NCBI GenBank assembly: GCA_035700805.1
Contig: DASSOG010000056.1
Span: 1-64,000 of the forward strand
DNA: 64,000 bases
Source: JAGWRI01 sp035700805
GTDB taxonomy: Bacteria > Gemmatimonadota > Gemmatimonadetes > Gemmatimonadales > Gemmatimonadaceae
Direction of reading: 5' to 3'
Positions 1 to 7,474 of the stretch are shown here, one piece after another. The notes beneath the pieces were generated by a model. It was not told the DNA's origin. It did no database searches and saw only the letters and a program-made list of their open reading frames with translations. The position numbers and the translations under genes are program-made. The first letter of the stretch is position 1. Each line of letters starts with the position of its first letter.

Positions 1-1
1 G

Positions 2-772
2 CGGGGCTTATATGTCACGGCCACGACGGAGAGCGGGGCGCAGTACGCCGACGCGAAGCTGGTGGCGTTTGCGGGCGCGCGGGCCTCGGTGGAGCTGGGG
101 CAGCAGGTGCCGGGGGACACGGCGCTCTACTGGATGGGCAGCCTCGTCGCCGAGCAGCAGGACGCGTCGGGGTTGCTGTACCGGAGGCATCGGTACTATG
201 ATCCCGCGAGCGGGCGGTTCACGCAGCCGGATCCGATCGGGATTGCGGGCGGGCTCAATAGCTATGGGTATGCGAACGGGGATCCGGTCAATTTCAGCGA
301 TCCGTTTGGATTGTGTAAAAAGGGAGTGGAAGCGCTGTCGGCGCATCCAGAAGGTGATAGAACGACGGTGATTGTCTGCGCTGACAGCACCGAAGAGGTT
401 CGGTCTGGCGGCACTCCGGCTTGGCGGAATAACAACCCTGGAAATCTCCGATCGTCAAGTCTCCAAGCGGGAGTCGTTCGCGGCTTTGCAGTTTTTAACA
501 ATCGGGCGACCGGCAATGAAGCGATGTGGGAGCAAGTCGATCGCGATGCCGCACGTGGACTTACGCTAGGGGAGTTCATAAACAAGTACGCTCCGAATTC
601 GGAGAACAACACCCGGCGGTATATTGACGTGGTGAGTCGTGCATCGGGCGTCGCGATCGGTACCAAGTTGTCGGATCTGACGGAGGTTTCGCTATCCGAT
701 GTGATTCGGGCGATGCAGGTACACGAGGGGTGGAGCGCCGGCAGGGTTTACTATCGGCCCATACGACCATGA
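2..772 (+). CDS. Rhs-family polymorphic toxin, C-terminal part (5' end outside window)
   Basis: The gene is cut by the window start, and 256 codons remain. Residues 1-105 are the end of the Rhs/YD core, with RYYDPASGRF followed by the usual boundary DPFGLC at 100-105. Residues 106-256 form a separate tip domain. It contains WRNNNPGNLR (141-150), FAVFNN, FINKYAP and a TRRYIDVVS stretch. This NNPGN-type pattern is known from phage virion and lysis-associated proteins, so a peptidoglycan-directed toxin is a reasonable guess but not proven. The core closely matches the second Rhs module at 2327-3463, and only the tips differ, as expected for tip exchange. The stop codon overlaps the start of the next gene (ATGA), which points to a toxin-immunity pair. 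The Rhs call is certain; the toxin activity is inferred. Confidence 0.85.
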   Translation, partial: RGLYVTATTESGAQYADAKLVAFAGARASVELGQQVPGDTALYWMGSLVAEQQDASGLLYRRHRYYDPASGRFTQPDPIGIAGGLNSYGYANGDPVNFSDPFGLCKKGVEALSAHPEGDRTTVIVCADSTEEVRSGGTPAWRNNNPGNLRSSSLQAGVVRGFAVFNNRATGNEAMWEQVDRDAARGLTLGEFINKYAPNSENNTRRYIDVVSRASGVAIGTKLSDLTEVSLSDVIRAMQVHEGWSAGRVYYRPIRP

Positions 773-1314
773 GGGGCTTCTCCATTTCGAGTCGCATCTT
801 GGCGCTAATCGGTGTGGCGGTGCTGCTGGTCCAGGCCATCGGGTGCGGGAGCCGAGAGAATGCCACTACCGGGAGCGTTGAGTCCGCAGCAACAATGCCT
901 GACTCGGCGTCGATAATGGCTGGCCCGTCCACGCTGGATACCTGTGTGTGGCCCGACCGCGGCTCCGTGCAGATCCGCGGAACGGTTCGGCGAGAGCAGC
1001 GGTTTGGGCCTCCGGGGTACGGTGAGACGCCGAAACGGGATGAGAAGCTGGAGATCTTTGTGCTACACACGCCGAAGCGCATCCGCTTCTGTGGAGACAC
1101 GGCGATAAAGCACCCGGCACCGGTACCAGAACTGGTCGAGAATTTCCAACTGACTGGTGCCGTGGATACAACGGAACTGCGTCGCCTGATCGGCACGCAG
1201 CAAACAGTCTTCGGAAGGTTTGTTCGCCAGGTCTGGGGCTCGGATTTCACACCGATCCTCATCCGCGTCGACAGCCTTGCTGGTGGTTTGGGACGTGCAC
1301 CGCAAGGGGCATGA
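769..1314 (+). CDS. Putative immunity lipoprotein for the upstream Rhs toxin
   Basis: The product has 181 aa. I chose the ATG at 769 because it overlaps the Rhs stop by 4 nt and is followed by a signal sequence with a hydrophobic core at residues 9-25. Cys26 in AIGC is a weak lipobox, so the protein is probably exported and possibly lipidated. The mature part has a GPPGYGETPKRDEKLE stretch and a C-terminal GRFVRQV segment, reminiscent of the DUF4431 family, which is my tentative assignment. Translational coupling to a toxin gene is the standard arrangement of polymorphic-toxin immunity genes. An exported immunity protein would fit a toxin acting in the periplasm on the cell wall. The exported small protein is well supported; its immunity role is inferred from context. 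Confidence 0.7.
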   Translation: MRGFSISSRILALIGVAVLLVQAIGCGSRENATTGSVESAATMPDSASIMAGPSTLDTCVWPDRGSVQIRGTVRREQRFGPPGYGETPKRDEKLEIFVLHTPKRIRFCGDTAIKHPAPVPELVENFQLTGAVDTTELRRLIGTQQTVFGRFVRQVWGSDFTPILIRVDSLAGGLGRAPQGA

Positions 1315-1370
1315 CTGACTCAGCGAGAGGGTGAACGCTGGTGCCGACCGGCGGGTCGTGGCTCAACGGC

Positions 1371-1503
1371 AGTGGGCACCTGGTGCAGTTGGAGCGGCAC
1401 AACGGGTGGTTTGGGAACACGGACAACGCCAACGACCCGGCGCAGGTGATCGAAAGCTACCGGTACGATGCCCTGGGCCGACGGGTGCTGGTGCACACGC
1501 ACA
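1371..1503 (+). pseudogene. Rhs core fragment (duplicated segment)
   Basis: This 130-nt stretch encodes GHLVQLERHNGWFG, then a segment ending RYDALGRRVLVHT, and is nearly identical to 2358-2489 inside the second Rhs module, with about eight mismatches by eye over roughly 126 nt. The matching frame is not continued on either side: upstream is the end of the immunity gene and downstream is the vapC gene on the other strand. It is a broken copy of the Rhs core, not a gene. Confidence 0.85.
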
Positions 1504-1540
1504 TGGACAGTGCGCCTCTTGTCGAGGTCGGAAATTCGTA

Positions 1541-1939
1541 TTACAGCCAGCGCTCGATGGGCAAGCCTGGAACGCGGTCGAAGTGCGCATCTCGCGTGGC
1601 GAGAGTCAATTCATGCTGGCGCGCGAGCGCCGCGATCCAGAGATCGTTCTCCGGAATGGGAGTTCCACGGGTCCGGAGCACGGCCTTGAGTTCACCGTAC
1701 ACCGAAGCCGTCTCGGCATCGCAAGCCAAAATTGGCACGGTGACCGCCAACTCGGCGATCCGCTGAACATTCGCTGCAGCCCGCGCCGACTTCCAGGCCC
1801 CGTAGTACAACTCGCCGAGCGCAATCGCCGGCACATAGGCCGCGGTGGTCGTCTGCACCGCGGCCAGAACGGTCGCGTCACCCGCGAACAGCGCAATCAG
1901 AATGTTGGTGTCGAGAAGAACCCTACCACTCGCTGGCAT
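1541..1939 (-). CDS. vapC: PIN-domain toxin, VapC family
   Basis: This 132-aa protein has the PIN-domain layout: VLLDTNILIALF at the N-terminus with the first acidic residue (Asp10), LGELYYGA with the second acid, and PENDLWIAA followed by LATRDAHFDRVPGL with the C-terminal acids. These four acidic residues hold the metal ions of the RNase site in VapC enzymes. I use the ATG at 1939; a GTG at 1951 is possible but lacks a better ribosome site. It overlaps the end of the preceding antitoxin gene by 17 nt, the normal VapBC coupling. The substrate, usually a tRNA or rRNA loop in this family, cannot be read from sequence. The pair sits between two Rhs core copies. Confidence 0.9.
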   Translation of the reverse strand: MPASGRVLLDTNILIALFAGDATVLAAVQTTTAAYVPAIALGELYYGAWKSARAAANVQRIAELAVTVPILACDAETASVYGELKAVLRTRGTPIPENDLWIAALARQHELTLATRDAHFDRVPGLPIERWL

Positions 1940-2138
1940 CGACCTGCTCACAACCGGCTTCGATGGCGGCAGTCATTTTGGTCAAGTCCGCGGAAGAAAT
2001 GGCCCCGGCAAACTGCACGAGGGTCTGCCCGCCAGCGGCGTCCTCCAGGGCGCGGACATACGCTAGCGCCTGCGCCCGCTGGGCGGGCGGCAGGCGTCGA
2101 ACCCGTGCTGCCAATTCGTCGAATAGCGACTCTGCCAT
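1923..2138 (-). CDS. VapB-position antitoxin
   Basis: This small protein (71 aa, MAESLFDELAARVRRLPP at the start) is encoded immediately upstream of vapC and overlaps it. The ATG at 2138 is preceded by an AGGGGG ribosome site at good spacing; an in-frame longer start lacks this. It is predicted mostly helical and ends with acidic and aromatic residues (DASEW), a typical antitoxin tail that inserts into the PIN toxin. I cannot see a clear AbrB or RHH DNA-binding motif, so the antitoxin family is open. The assignment rests on size, overlap and gene order, and the pair is probably autoregulated as other VapBC loci are. Confidence 0.75.
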   Translation of the reverse strand: MAESLFDELAARVRRLPPAQRAQALAYVRALEDAAGGQTLVQFAGAISSADLTKMTAAIEAGCEQVDASEW

Positions 2139-2326
2139 GGAATACCCCCTGTTGCAGGGAAATCTACGGTCCACGTTGCCCAGGCGCGACCCCGTGAGCC
2201 GAGCGATCTGGATGATGGCCCGGCGATTCGGGGCAACAGACGAGCGAAGACGACCACCACTCCTGGTATGACAATGAACGACCGACCACCTTCCACACGT
2301 ACGCGCTGACGGCGAGCCTCACCGAA

Positions 2327-3463
2327 GTGACGCAGGAGGCCCATTATTACGACGGCGGCGGGCACCTGGTACAGCTGGAGCGGCACAACGGGTGGTTCGG
2401 GAACACGGACAACGCGAACGACCCGGCGCAGGTGATCGAAAGCTACCGGTATGACGCCCTGGGCCGGCGAGTGCTGGTGCACACGCTGCACGACCCCAGC
2501 TGCATTGTGAAGGGGTGCGAGAGCAGCGTGGAGCGCTTTGTGTGGGCCGGGCCGCAGCTCGTGGCCGAGGTGCGGGGCCCCGCGAGCGCGGCGGCCAGCG
2601 ATGCCACCGTGGAGAGCGACACCCCGGGCGGGAACGGCGAGCACGGGATGCCCGAAGCCTACGGGCGGGTGGTCTATACGCTGGCGGGTGGGCTGGACCG
2701 GCCGCTCGGGCTCATCCGGATCAATAGCACGTATACCGTGTACGCGGCGCTCTACCCGCAGGTGAACTGGCGGGGCTTGTACGTCACAGCCACGACGGAG
2801 AGCGGGGCGCAGTACGCCGATGCCAAGTTCGTGGCCTTTGCCGGCGCCCGGGCCTCGGTGGACCTGGGGCAGCAGGTGCCGGGCGACACGGCGCTGTACT
2901 GGATGGGGAGCCTCGTCGCCGAGCAGCAGGATGCGTCGGGGTTGCTGTACCGAAGGCACCGGTACTATGATCCCGCGAGCGGGCGGTTTACGCAGCCGGA
3001 TCCGATTGGGATCGCGGGTGGGCTGAACAGTTACGCGTACGCGAACGGCGATCCGGTGAACAACCGGGACCCATTTGGGTTGTGCCCCAAGGACGTCGGT
3101 GGTGATGGCAAGAGTGAGCGGCTCGACGACTGCGAGAAGGGAACCTCCGGCTACTACGCCTACACGGTCGCTGAAGGGGAAGGGACGGTCGTCAACACGG
3201 TGCTTGGTTTAGGTGCTTCGTGTGGAGAAAGCGCCTACTGCGAAGGGGCCGCGATTGCGTTGGCCGCAACTACCGTCGGGATGGTTGCAGGCGCAGGAGA
3301 AGCCCTCGGTCTGAACCAATACCTGCGTGCCGGGATGAGAACGTTTCGGGGGCAGCGTGAGTTCCGTATTTCAGGCCGAATTCTTGATTGGCTCACCCGG
3401 AAGGAGGGTACGCACTGGACATCGGCCAAGGTTCTTGAGGCAATCAAGAATCTCATCAAGTAA
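2327..3463 (+). CDS. Second Rhs C-terminal module with a different tip domain
   Basis: The sequence encodes 378 aa from a GTG at 2327, but the same frame is open upstream to 2216 without a start, so this is probably an N-terminally lost or silent Rhs cassette rather than a complete gene. Residues 1-253 are Rhs core, ending in RDPFGLC (247-253), and match the first Rhs gene almost residue for residue. Residues 254-378 are an unrelated tip. It has a hydrophobic Ala-rich segment (GAAIALAATTVGMVAGAG) and a basic C-terminal part (RGQREFRISGRILDWLTRK). I do not recognise the tip's activity. No same-strand immunity gene follows; the next gene is convergent. A full-length Rhs protein would be over 1000 aa. 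Confidence 0.75.
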   Translation: MTQEAHYYDGGGHLVQLERHNGWFGNTDNANDPAQVIESYRYDALGRRVLVHTLHDPSCIVKGCESSVERFVWAGPQLVAEVRGPASAAASDATVESDTPGGNGEHGMPEAYGRVVYTLAGGLDRPLGLIRINSTYTVYAALYPQVNWRGLYVTATTESGAQYADAKFVAFAGARASVDLGQQVPGDTALYWMGSLVAEQQDASGLLYRRHRYYDPASGRFTQPDPIGIAGGLNSYAYANGDPVNNRDPFGLCPKDVGGDGKSERLDDCEKGTSGYYAYTVAEGEGTVVNTVLGLGASCGESAYCEGAAIALAATTVGMVAGAGEALGLNQYLRAGMRTFRGQREFRISGRILDWLTRKEGTHWTSAKVLEAIKNLIK

Positions 3464-3521
3464 TCGCGACCAGCGCATCTATGCGACGGCTCAGGTTGGC
3501 GTGCCCGATGAATGACCCTGC

Positions 3522-3824
3522 CTACATGAACTCGTCCAGCTCACGTTCCGACAGCGGTGAAATCATGCCGCTCCGATTCATGCGGAAGCCGGCAGCTTGT
3601 ACGTGCATCAGCAGAAACTTGGGCTGTGGCGGGCCGATTTGCACCACGATTCGCACGGCTTCCTTTTCGAGGCTCCGGTACGTCGTCACTGACCACGTTT
3701 CACCACCAAATGGGACTTCTTCAATGGCAAATGGTGGAAGGGCCAATAGATCCACATACTGTCGTGATCGTAGTTGCTCGAGTCGAAGGTCGATTTGCTG
3801 ACGGGAAGCGGCTGGATTGACCAT
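3522..3824 (-). CDS. Hypothetical protein downstream of the second Rhs module
   Basis: This is a 100-aa protein of unknown family. It has a good ribosome site (GGAGGG, 11 nt before the ATG at 3824) and credible protein-like composition: an N-terminal helix (QQIDLRLEQLRSRQY), a central beta-like region (FGGETWSVTTYRS, AVRIVVQIG) and an acidic C-terminus (SERELDEFM). No signal peptide or membrane segment is visible. It is convergent with the Rhs module, so it is not a standard co-transcribed immunity gene, though a displaced immunity gene cannot be excluded. Base composition drops sharply just upstream of it. Confidence 0.6.
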   Translation of the reverse strand: MVNPAASRQQIDLRLEQLRSRQYVDLLALPPFAIEEVPFGGETWSVTTYRSLEKEAVRIVVQIGPPQPKFLLMHVQAAGFRMNRSGMISPLSERELDEFM

Positions 3825-4157
3825 TGTTACTATGTCCCTCCGAAGAGCGATTTGGCAGATGAGTAATGATCGATCTAAAATTCCATGATCGGCAGTCGCG
3901 AAGGAACGTCGGCCTACTCAGTAAAATACGTAAATCATTGATTTGGCAGCGAATTGGCATATGCAGGTAATAGGTAATAATATCGTATCGAAGTCTCTTG
4001 TTCGACCTGAGAATCAAGGTAGAGCATCTTGACCATCACCGCCAGCGTCTCAAGCGGTAAGGCCACTATGAGTGCGGTCTGTCGTTATGAACCGTCGCAC
4101 CACCGCCAATCGGGGCAAAGCCCTCGGCATGGGCGACGCCCTGACGCTGGACAGTGC
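3825..4157. other. AT-richer spacer without a recognisable gene
   Basis: This 333-nt stretch is clearly richer in A+T than its surroundings, especially 3840-4020, and no frame encodes anything credible. It separates the antisense small gene from the IS200-like remnant and may contain decayed mobile-element sequence. Confidence 0.6.
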
Positions 4158-4411
4158 GTATTCGGGGCTGGGGGCGGTTTCTGGGCCCGGGGCTACTTCG
4201 TGTCGACCGTGGGGTGCGACGAGACGGTGATTCGGGAGTACATCCGACAGCAAGAGGACGCGGATCATCGGCTCGATCAGCTGAACAGGTGGAGACAATA
4301 ACCAGGCCACTAATCTGGTGGCCCCAATCCTCGGGGCCGCGTCCGCGTCCCCGCTCAGCCGCTTTGAGCGGCGCACACCCTCAAGCCCCCGGCTTTGCCG
4401 GGGGATAGTTA
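4158..4411 (+). mobile_element. IS200/IS605-type insertion sequence remnant (3' part)
   Basis: From about 4158 to 4301 the sequence encodes FWARGYFVSTVG, then DETVIREYIRQQE and a DHRLDQLN end. This is the characteristic C-terminus of the IS200 TnpA (Y1 HUH) transposase, with no intact N-terminus or catalytic HUH motif upstream. It is followed by the typical right end, where the 8-bp perfect stem of 4386-4404 (CCCCCGGC-TTT-GCCGGGGG) forms the subterminal hairpin that TnpA recognises. The element is inactive in cis; its end could still be recognised by a TnpA supplied elsewhere. Confidence 0.8.
4386..4404. repeat. IS200-type right-end hairpin
   Basis: Perfect 8-bp inverted repeat with a TTT loop, lying just after the transposase remnant. 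In IS200/IS605 elements such hairpins are bound as single-stranded DNA by TnpA. Confidence 0.75.
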
Positions 4412-4506
4412 CCTTGCGTAAAATTGCGCGCACGGCTTGCCAGGTGGTCGCCTGCCGCGTGACGCCGCGGTTATCTTACCAGCGGATGCCTCTCCAGGAG
4501 CTACCC

Positions 4507-4722
4507 ATGCGTGGCGTGAAATACCTCTACAATGCCCGTGGCCGCAAGACGACCGTCCTGATTGATCTCGAAAAGAGCGGGGACGTCTGGGAAGATCTGC
4601 TCGACGCGGCGCTGGCGGAAGAGCGTGCATCCGAGCCCACCGCGCGCTGGGCCGCCGTGCGGCGGCGGCTGGAACGTGGAGGCCGGCTGAAACCCGTGAC
4701 CAAGCGGCGCCCTACGGACTGA
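4507..4722 (+). CDS. Type II antitoxin-like protein with broken partner toxin
   Basis: This 71-aa protein begins MRGVKYLYNARGRKTTVLID. It has a good ribosome site (AGGAG, 7 nt before the ATG at 4507). A short strand segment (TTVLIDL) is followed by a helical stretch (VWEDLLDAALAEER) and a basic tail (KPVTKRRPTD), as in many Phd/RelB-type antitoxins. Six nucleotides after its stop begins a toxin reading frame that is interrupted by TAG. The intact antitoxin beside a dead toxin suggests a decaying toxin-antitoxin module. The antitoxin role is inferred from position and shape; I cannot name the subfamily. Confidence 0.6.
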   Translation: MRGVKYLYNARGRKTTVLIDLEKSGDVWEDLLDAALAEERASEPTARWAAVRRRLERGGRLKPVTKRRPTD

Positions 4723-4728
4723 ACACGG

Positions 4729-4830
4729 ATGTATGAGCTTCGGCTGGTCCACTCGGCGCAGTAGGAACTCGAGGCCCTTCCCGATGCCGTCCTTACGCGA
4801 GTGGCTCGGCAGCTTGATCAGTTATCCGCC
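4729..4830 (+). pseudogene. RelE/ParE-type toxin remnant with internal stop
   Basis: Starting at the ATG at 4729 the frame reads MYELRLVHSAQ, then TAG at 4762, then ELEALPDAVLTRVARQLDQL. This is the N-terminal strand-helix pattern of RelE/ParE toxins, where a Lys normally fills the stop position (AAG to TAG would be one change). Beyond about 4830 the similarity ends abruptly and runs into the 3' end of the opposite-strand V4R gene, so the toxin is both stopped and truncated. Confidence 0.7.
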
Positions 4831-5399
4831 ACGTCATACCTACCCTGTGTCGTCGCCGCCACCTCATACGTCGCCCCTTGGCTCATCTCCTCGTACACAT
4901 GGTGTAGCGACTCGCCGCTGCCCAGCAGGAACCGGCAGTGCGGTGACCCCATGGACCGGCATTCGACTTCCATTACAGCCATGGTCGTCCCGGCCAGCCG
5001 CCCAAAGAAGTCGGCGAACATACCGGTGGTCAGATGGCAGCTCGGCAGCTCCAGGCCGGCGGCGGGGTCTGCTTCGCCCCAATCGTCTGAGTCGAGCGTG
5101 GCAATGGCATCGCCCAGGGAGCCGAGGGTAAGGGAGCCCCAGCCCAGATCGCGAAAAAACTCCGTGGCACGCGCCTGAAAATCAGCGGCCGGAATCTGCT
5201 CGGGCGCGCCGTGTCCGTGCTGCCGCGACCAGGTGCCGAACGCCGCGAACAGCGCCGCACCTCCCGCATAGCCGGCCTCCTGCAGGTAGCCGGCGGCGGC
5301 GTCTCCCACGTCACGGAACAACGCGGTACGCAGGGCGGCCAGGGCGTCGCGGGTGAGCGCCAGCATGCCGCTGCCGCCAAGCTGAATTGAGTCCGTCAT
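4818..5399 (-). CDS. V4R (4-vinyl reductase-like) domain protein
   Basis: This cytoplasmic 193-aa protein carries the V4R domain, recognised by the C-terminal core VECRSMGSPHCRFLLGSGE with its conserved Glu-Cys and Cys pattern, followed by an amphipathic helix (LHHVYEEMS). V4R domains are small-molecule-binding sensor modules, sometimes with metal or heme at the cysteines. The protein is essentially only this domain with a helical N-terminal part. Its ATG overlaps the ligA stop by 4 nt, so it is translated as the last gene of a TPR-GAF-ligA-V4R operon. The ligand and output are unknown. Confidence 0.8.
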   Translation of the reverse strand: MTDSIQLGGSGMLALTRDALAALRTALFRDVGDAAAGYLQEAGYAGGAALFAAFGTWSRQHGHGAPEQIPAADFQARATEFFRDLGWGSLTLGSLGDAIATLDSDDWGEADPAAGLELPSCHLTTGMFADFFGRLAGTTMAVMEVECRSMGSPHCRFLLGSGESLHHVYEEMSQGATYEVAATTQGRYDVADN

Positions 5400-7474
5400 G
5401 CGGTGTCTCCGGAAGACGCGGTGCGTCGGATGAGTTCGGCTTCGTCAATGATTTCCACGCCCAGGGCGCGGGCCTTCTCCAATTTGCTGCCTGCGTCGTC
5501 GCCCGCCACCAGGGCGGTGGTCTTTTTCGAGACGCCCTCGCTCACGCGACCGCCCAGGCGCTCAATCAGCTCCCTGGCCTGCGTACGCGTCAGCGTCGGG
5601 AGGGTCCCGGTGAGGACGAATACCTGACCGGCAAGGGCACTGCCGGCGCGCTCGGCTCTGGGTTCCGCGTGCGTGACTCCCGCGAGCTTCGCCTCGCCCA
5701 GCTTGCGCAGCAGTTCGGCGGCCGTCGGGTTGCGGAACCAGTCCGCCACGGCGCCGGCAATCGTGTCCCCGATGCCATGGACGCCGGCTATCACCTCGGT
5801 CGCGTCGGGCCGGCCGGCGGCCTCGCGCAGTGCCGCCATGGAGCCGAAGTGCCGCGCCAGCAGTTCCGCCGCGCCTGACCCCACGTGCCGGATGCCGAGC
5901 GCGAAGAGCAGGCGCGAGGGCGGCTGCGCCCTGGACGTCTCGATGGCGTCGAGCAGTGCGTCCACGCTCTTCTCGGCCAGGCGCTCGAGCTGCAGCAACT
6001 GCTCGCGGCGGTCGCGCAGCGTGTACAGGTCGCCGGCGTCGTGCACCAGCCCGGCCTCTACGAGTTGTGCTATGCGCGCGTACGACAGTCCGCGGATATC
6101 CATGGCCGCGCGCGACGCAAAGTGCACCAGCGCCTCCAGCTGGCGTCCGCCACAGGCGACGTTGGGGCAGTAGATGGCCACTTCTTCCTCGTCGCGCTCC
6201 ACGGGCGTGCCGCACTCAGGGCACCTGGTGGGCGGCACGAACACCGCGGGGGGCCGGGTCGGGTCCCGCTTTTCCGGCACTGGCCCGATCACCTGCGGGA
6301 TCACGTCTCCCGCGCGCTTGACCTGCACGACATCGCCCACGCGCAGGTCCTTGTCGCGGATCTGGTCGAAGTTGTGCAGCGTGGCCATGCGCACCGTGGT
6401 GCCGCCCAGCTCGATCGGCTCCAGTTCCGCGTAGGGGTTGAGCGAACCCGTACGGCCCACGTTCACGCCGATCCGCACCAGCCGGGTCTCCGCGATATCG
6501 GGCGCGAACTTCCTGGCCACGGCCCAGCGGGGTTCGCGATTGCCCACCACGCCCAGCTCCTTCTGCAGCGCCAGCGAGTCCACCTTCACCACGCCGCCGT
6601 CAATGGCAAAGTCCAGCTCCGCGCGCACTTCGTGTTCCACGCGTTCGGCCCACGCGTGCACCGCGTCCAGGTTGGCGCACCGGGCTCGGTGCGGCGCCAC
6701 CTGGAACCCCCAGGCCGCGAACTGCTCGAGCAGTTCCCACTGCGTGCGTGCTGCGGGCATGGCGTCGCCCGGCAGCGCCACCGAGTAGGCAAAGAACCGC
6801 AGTGGCCGCCGCGCGCTGATGGCGGAATCGAGCTGCCGCAGCGCGCCGGCCGCCGAGTTGCGCGGATTGGCGAACACCGGCTCGCCGTCGCGCACCCGCT
6901 CCTCGTTCATGCGTTCAAAGCCGCTGAAGGGCATGTACACCTCGCCGCGCACCTCGAACAACGGAGGATATCCCGCGCCGCGCAGGCGCAGCGGGATGTC
7001 GTGGATGGTGCGCAGGTTGGCCGTCACGTCCTCGCCCGTCGTGCCGTTCCCGCGTGTAGCTCCCGTGACGAACACCCCATCCTGGTAGGTGAGGGAAACG
7101 CCCGCGCCGTCAATCTTGAGTTCACACGCATACCCGCCGTGGCGCGCGGGGTCGGCGCCCAGCCGCCCGATGCGCTCCTCCCAGGCCGCCAGTTCGGCGG
7201 CCGTGAACGCATTGCCCAGCGAGATCATGGGCACCAGGTGCTCGTGCTTGCGAAACTGTGCCTGCGGCTCCACGCCCACGCGCAGCGTCGGGGAGTCCGG
7301 GGTGCGCAGGTCGGGATGCCCGGCTTCCAGCCCCTGCAGTTCGCGGAACAGGCGGTCGTACTCGCGGTCCGCCAGCGTGGGCTGGGCCAGCACGTAATAC
7401 TCGTAATTCGCGCGCTCGAGTTGTGCGCGGAGCTCAGCGGCGCGCTCCGCGGCCGTGACCGACTTGGTGCTCAC
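5396..7474 (-). CDS. ligA: NAD+-dependent DNA ligase LigA
   Basis: The enzyme seals nicks in replication and repair, using NAD+ as the adenylate donor. The 692-aa length is normal for the family. Visible domains are the N-terminal Ia domain (NYEYYVLAQPTLADREYD), the adenylation domain with the active-site Lys120 in CELKIDGAG, the OB fold, the four-Cys zinc finger (CPECGTPV through YCPNVAC), HhH repeats (RHVGSGAAELLARHFGS) and a C-terminal BRCT domain (GQVFVLTGTLPTLTR). The gene overlaps both neighbours by 4 nt, so it is translationally coupled to the GAF gene upstream and the V4R gene downstream. Confidence 0.98.
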   Translation of the reverse strand: MSTKSVTAAERAAELRAQLERANYEYYVLAQPTLADREYDRLFRELQGLEAGHPDLRTPDSPTLRVGVEPQAQFRKHEHLVPMISLGNAFTAAELAAWEERIGRLGADPARHGGYACELKIDGAGVSLTYQDGVFVTGATRGNGTTGEDVTANLRTIHDIPLRLRGAGYPPLFEVRGEVYMPFSGFERMNEERVRDGEPVFANPRNSAAGALRQLDSAISARRPLRFFAYSVALPGDAMPAARTQWELLEQFAAWGFQVAPHRARCANLDAVHAWAERVEHEVRAELDFAIDGGVVKVDSLALQKELGVVGNREPRWAVARKFAPDIAETRLVRIGVNVGRTGSLNPYAELEPIELGGTTVRMATLHNFDQIRDKDLRVGDVVQVKRAGDVIPQVIGPVPEKRDPTRPPAVFVPPTRCPECGTPVERDEEEVAIYCPNVACGGRQLEALVHFASRAAMDIRGLSYARIAQLVEAGLVHDAGDLYTLRDRREQLLQLERLAEKSVDALLDAIETSRAQPPSRLLFALGIRHVGSGAAELLARHFGSMAALREAAGRPDATEVIAGVHGIGDTIAGAVADWFRNPTAAELLRKLGEAKLAGVTHAEPRAERAGSALAGQVFVLTGTLPTLTRTQARELIERLGGRVSEGVSKKTTALVAGDDAGSKLEKARALGVEIIDEAELIRRTASSGDTA

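Noticed and set aside
4050..4433. A 127-codon minus-strand open frame over the IS200 remnant
   Set aside because: The plus strand carries the recognisable TnpA C-terminus and right-end hairpin; the minus frame has no similarity to anything known.
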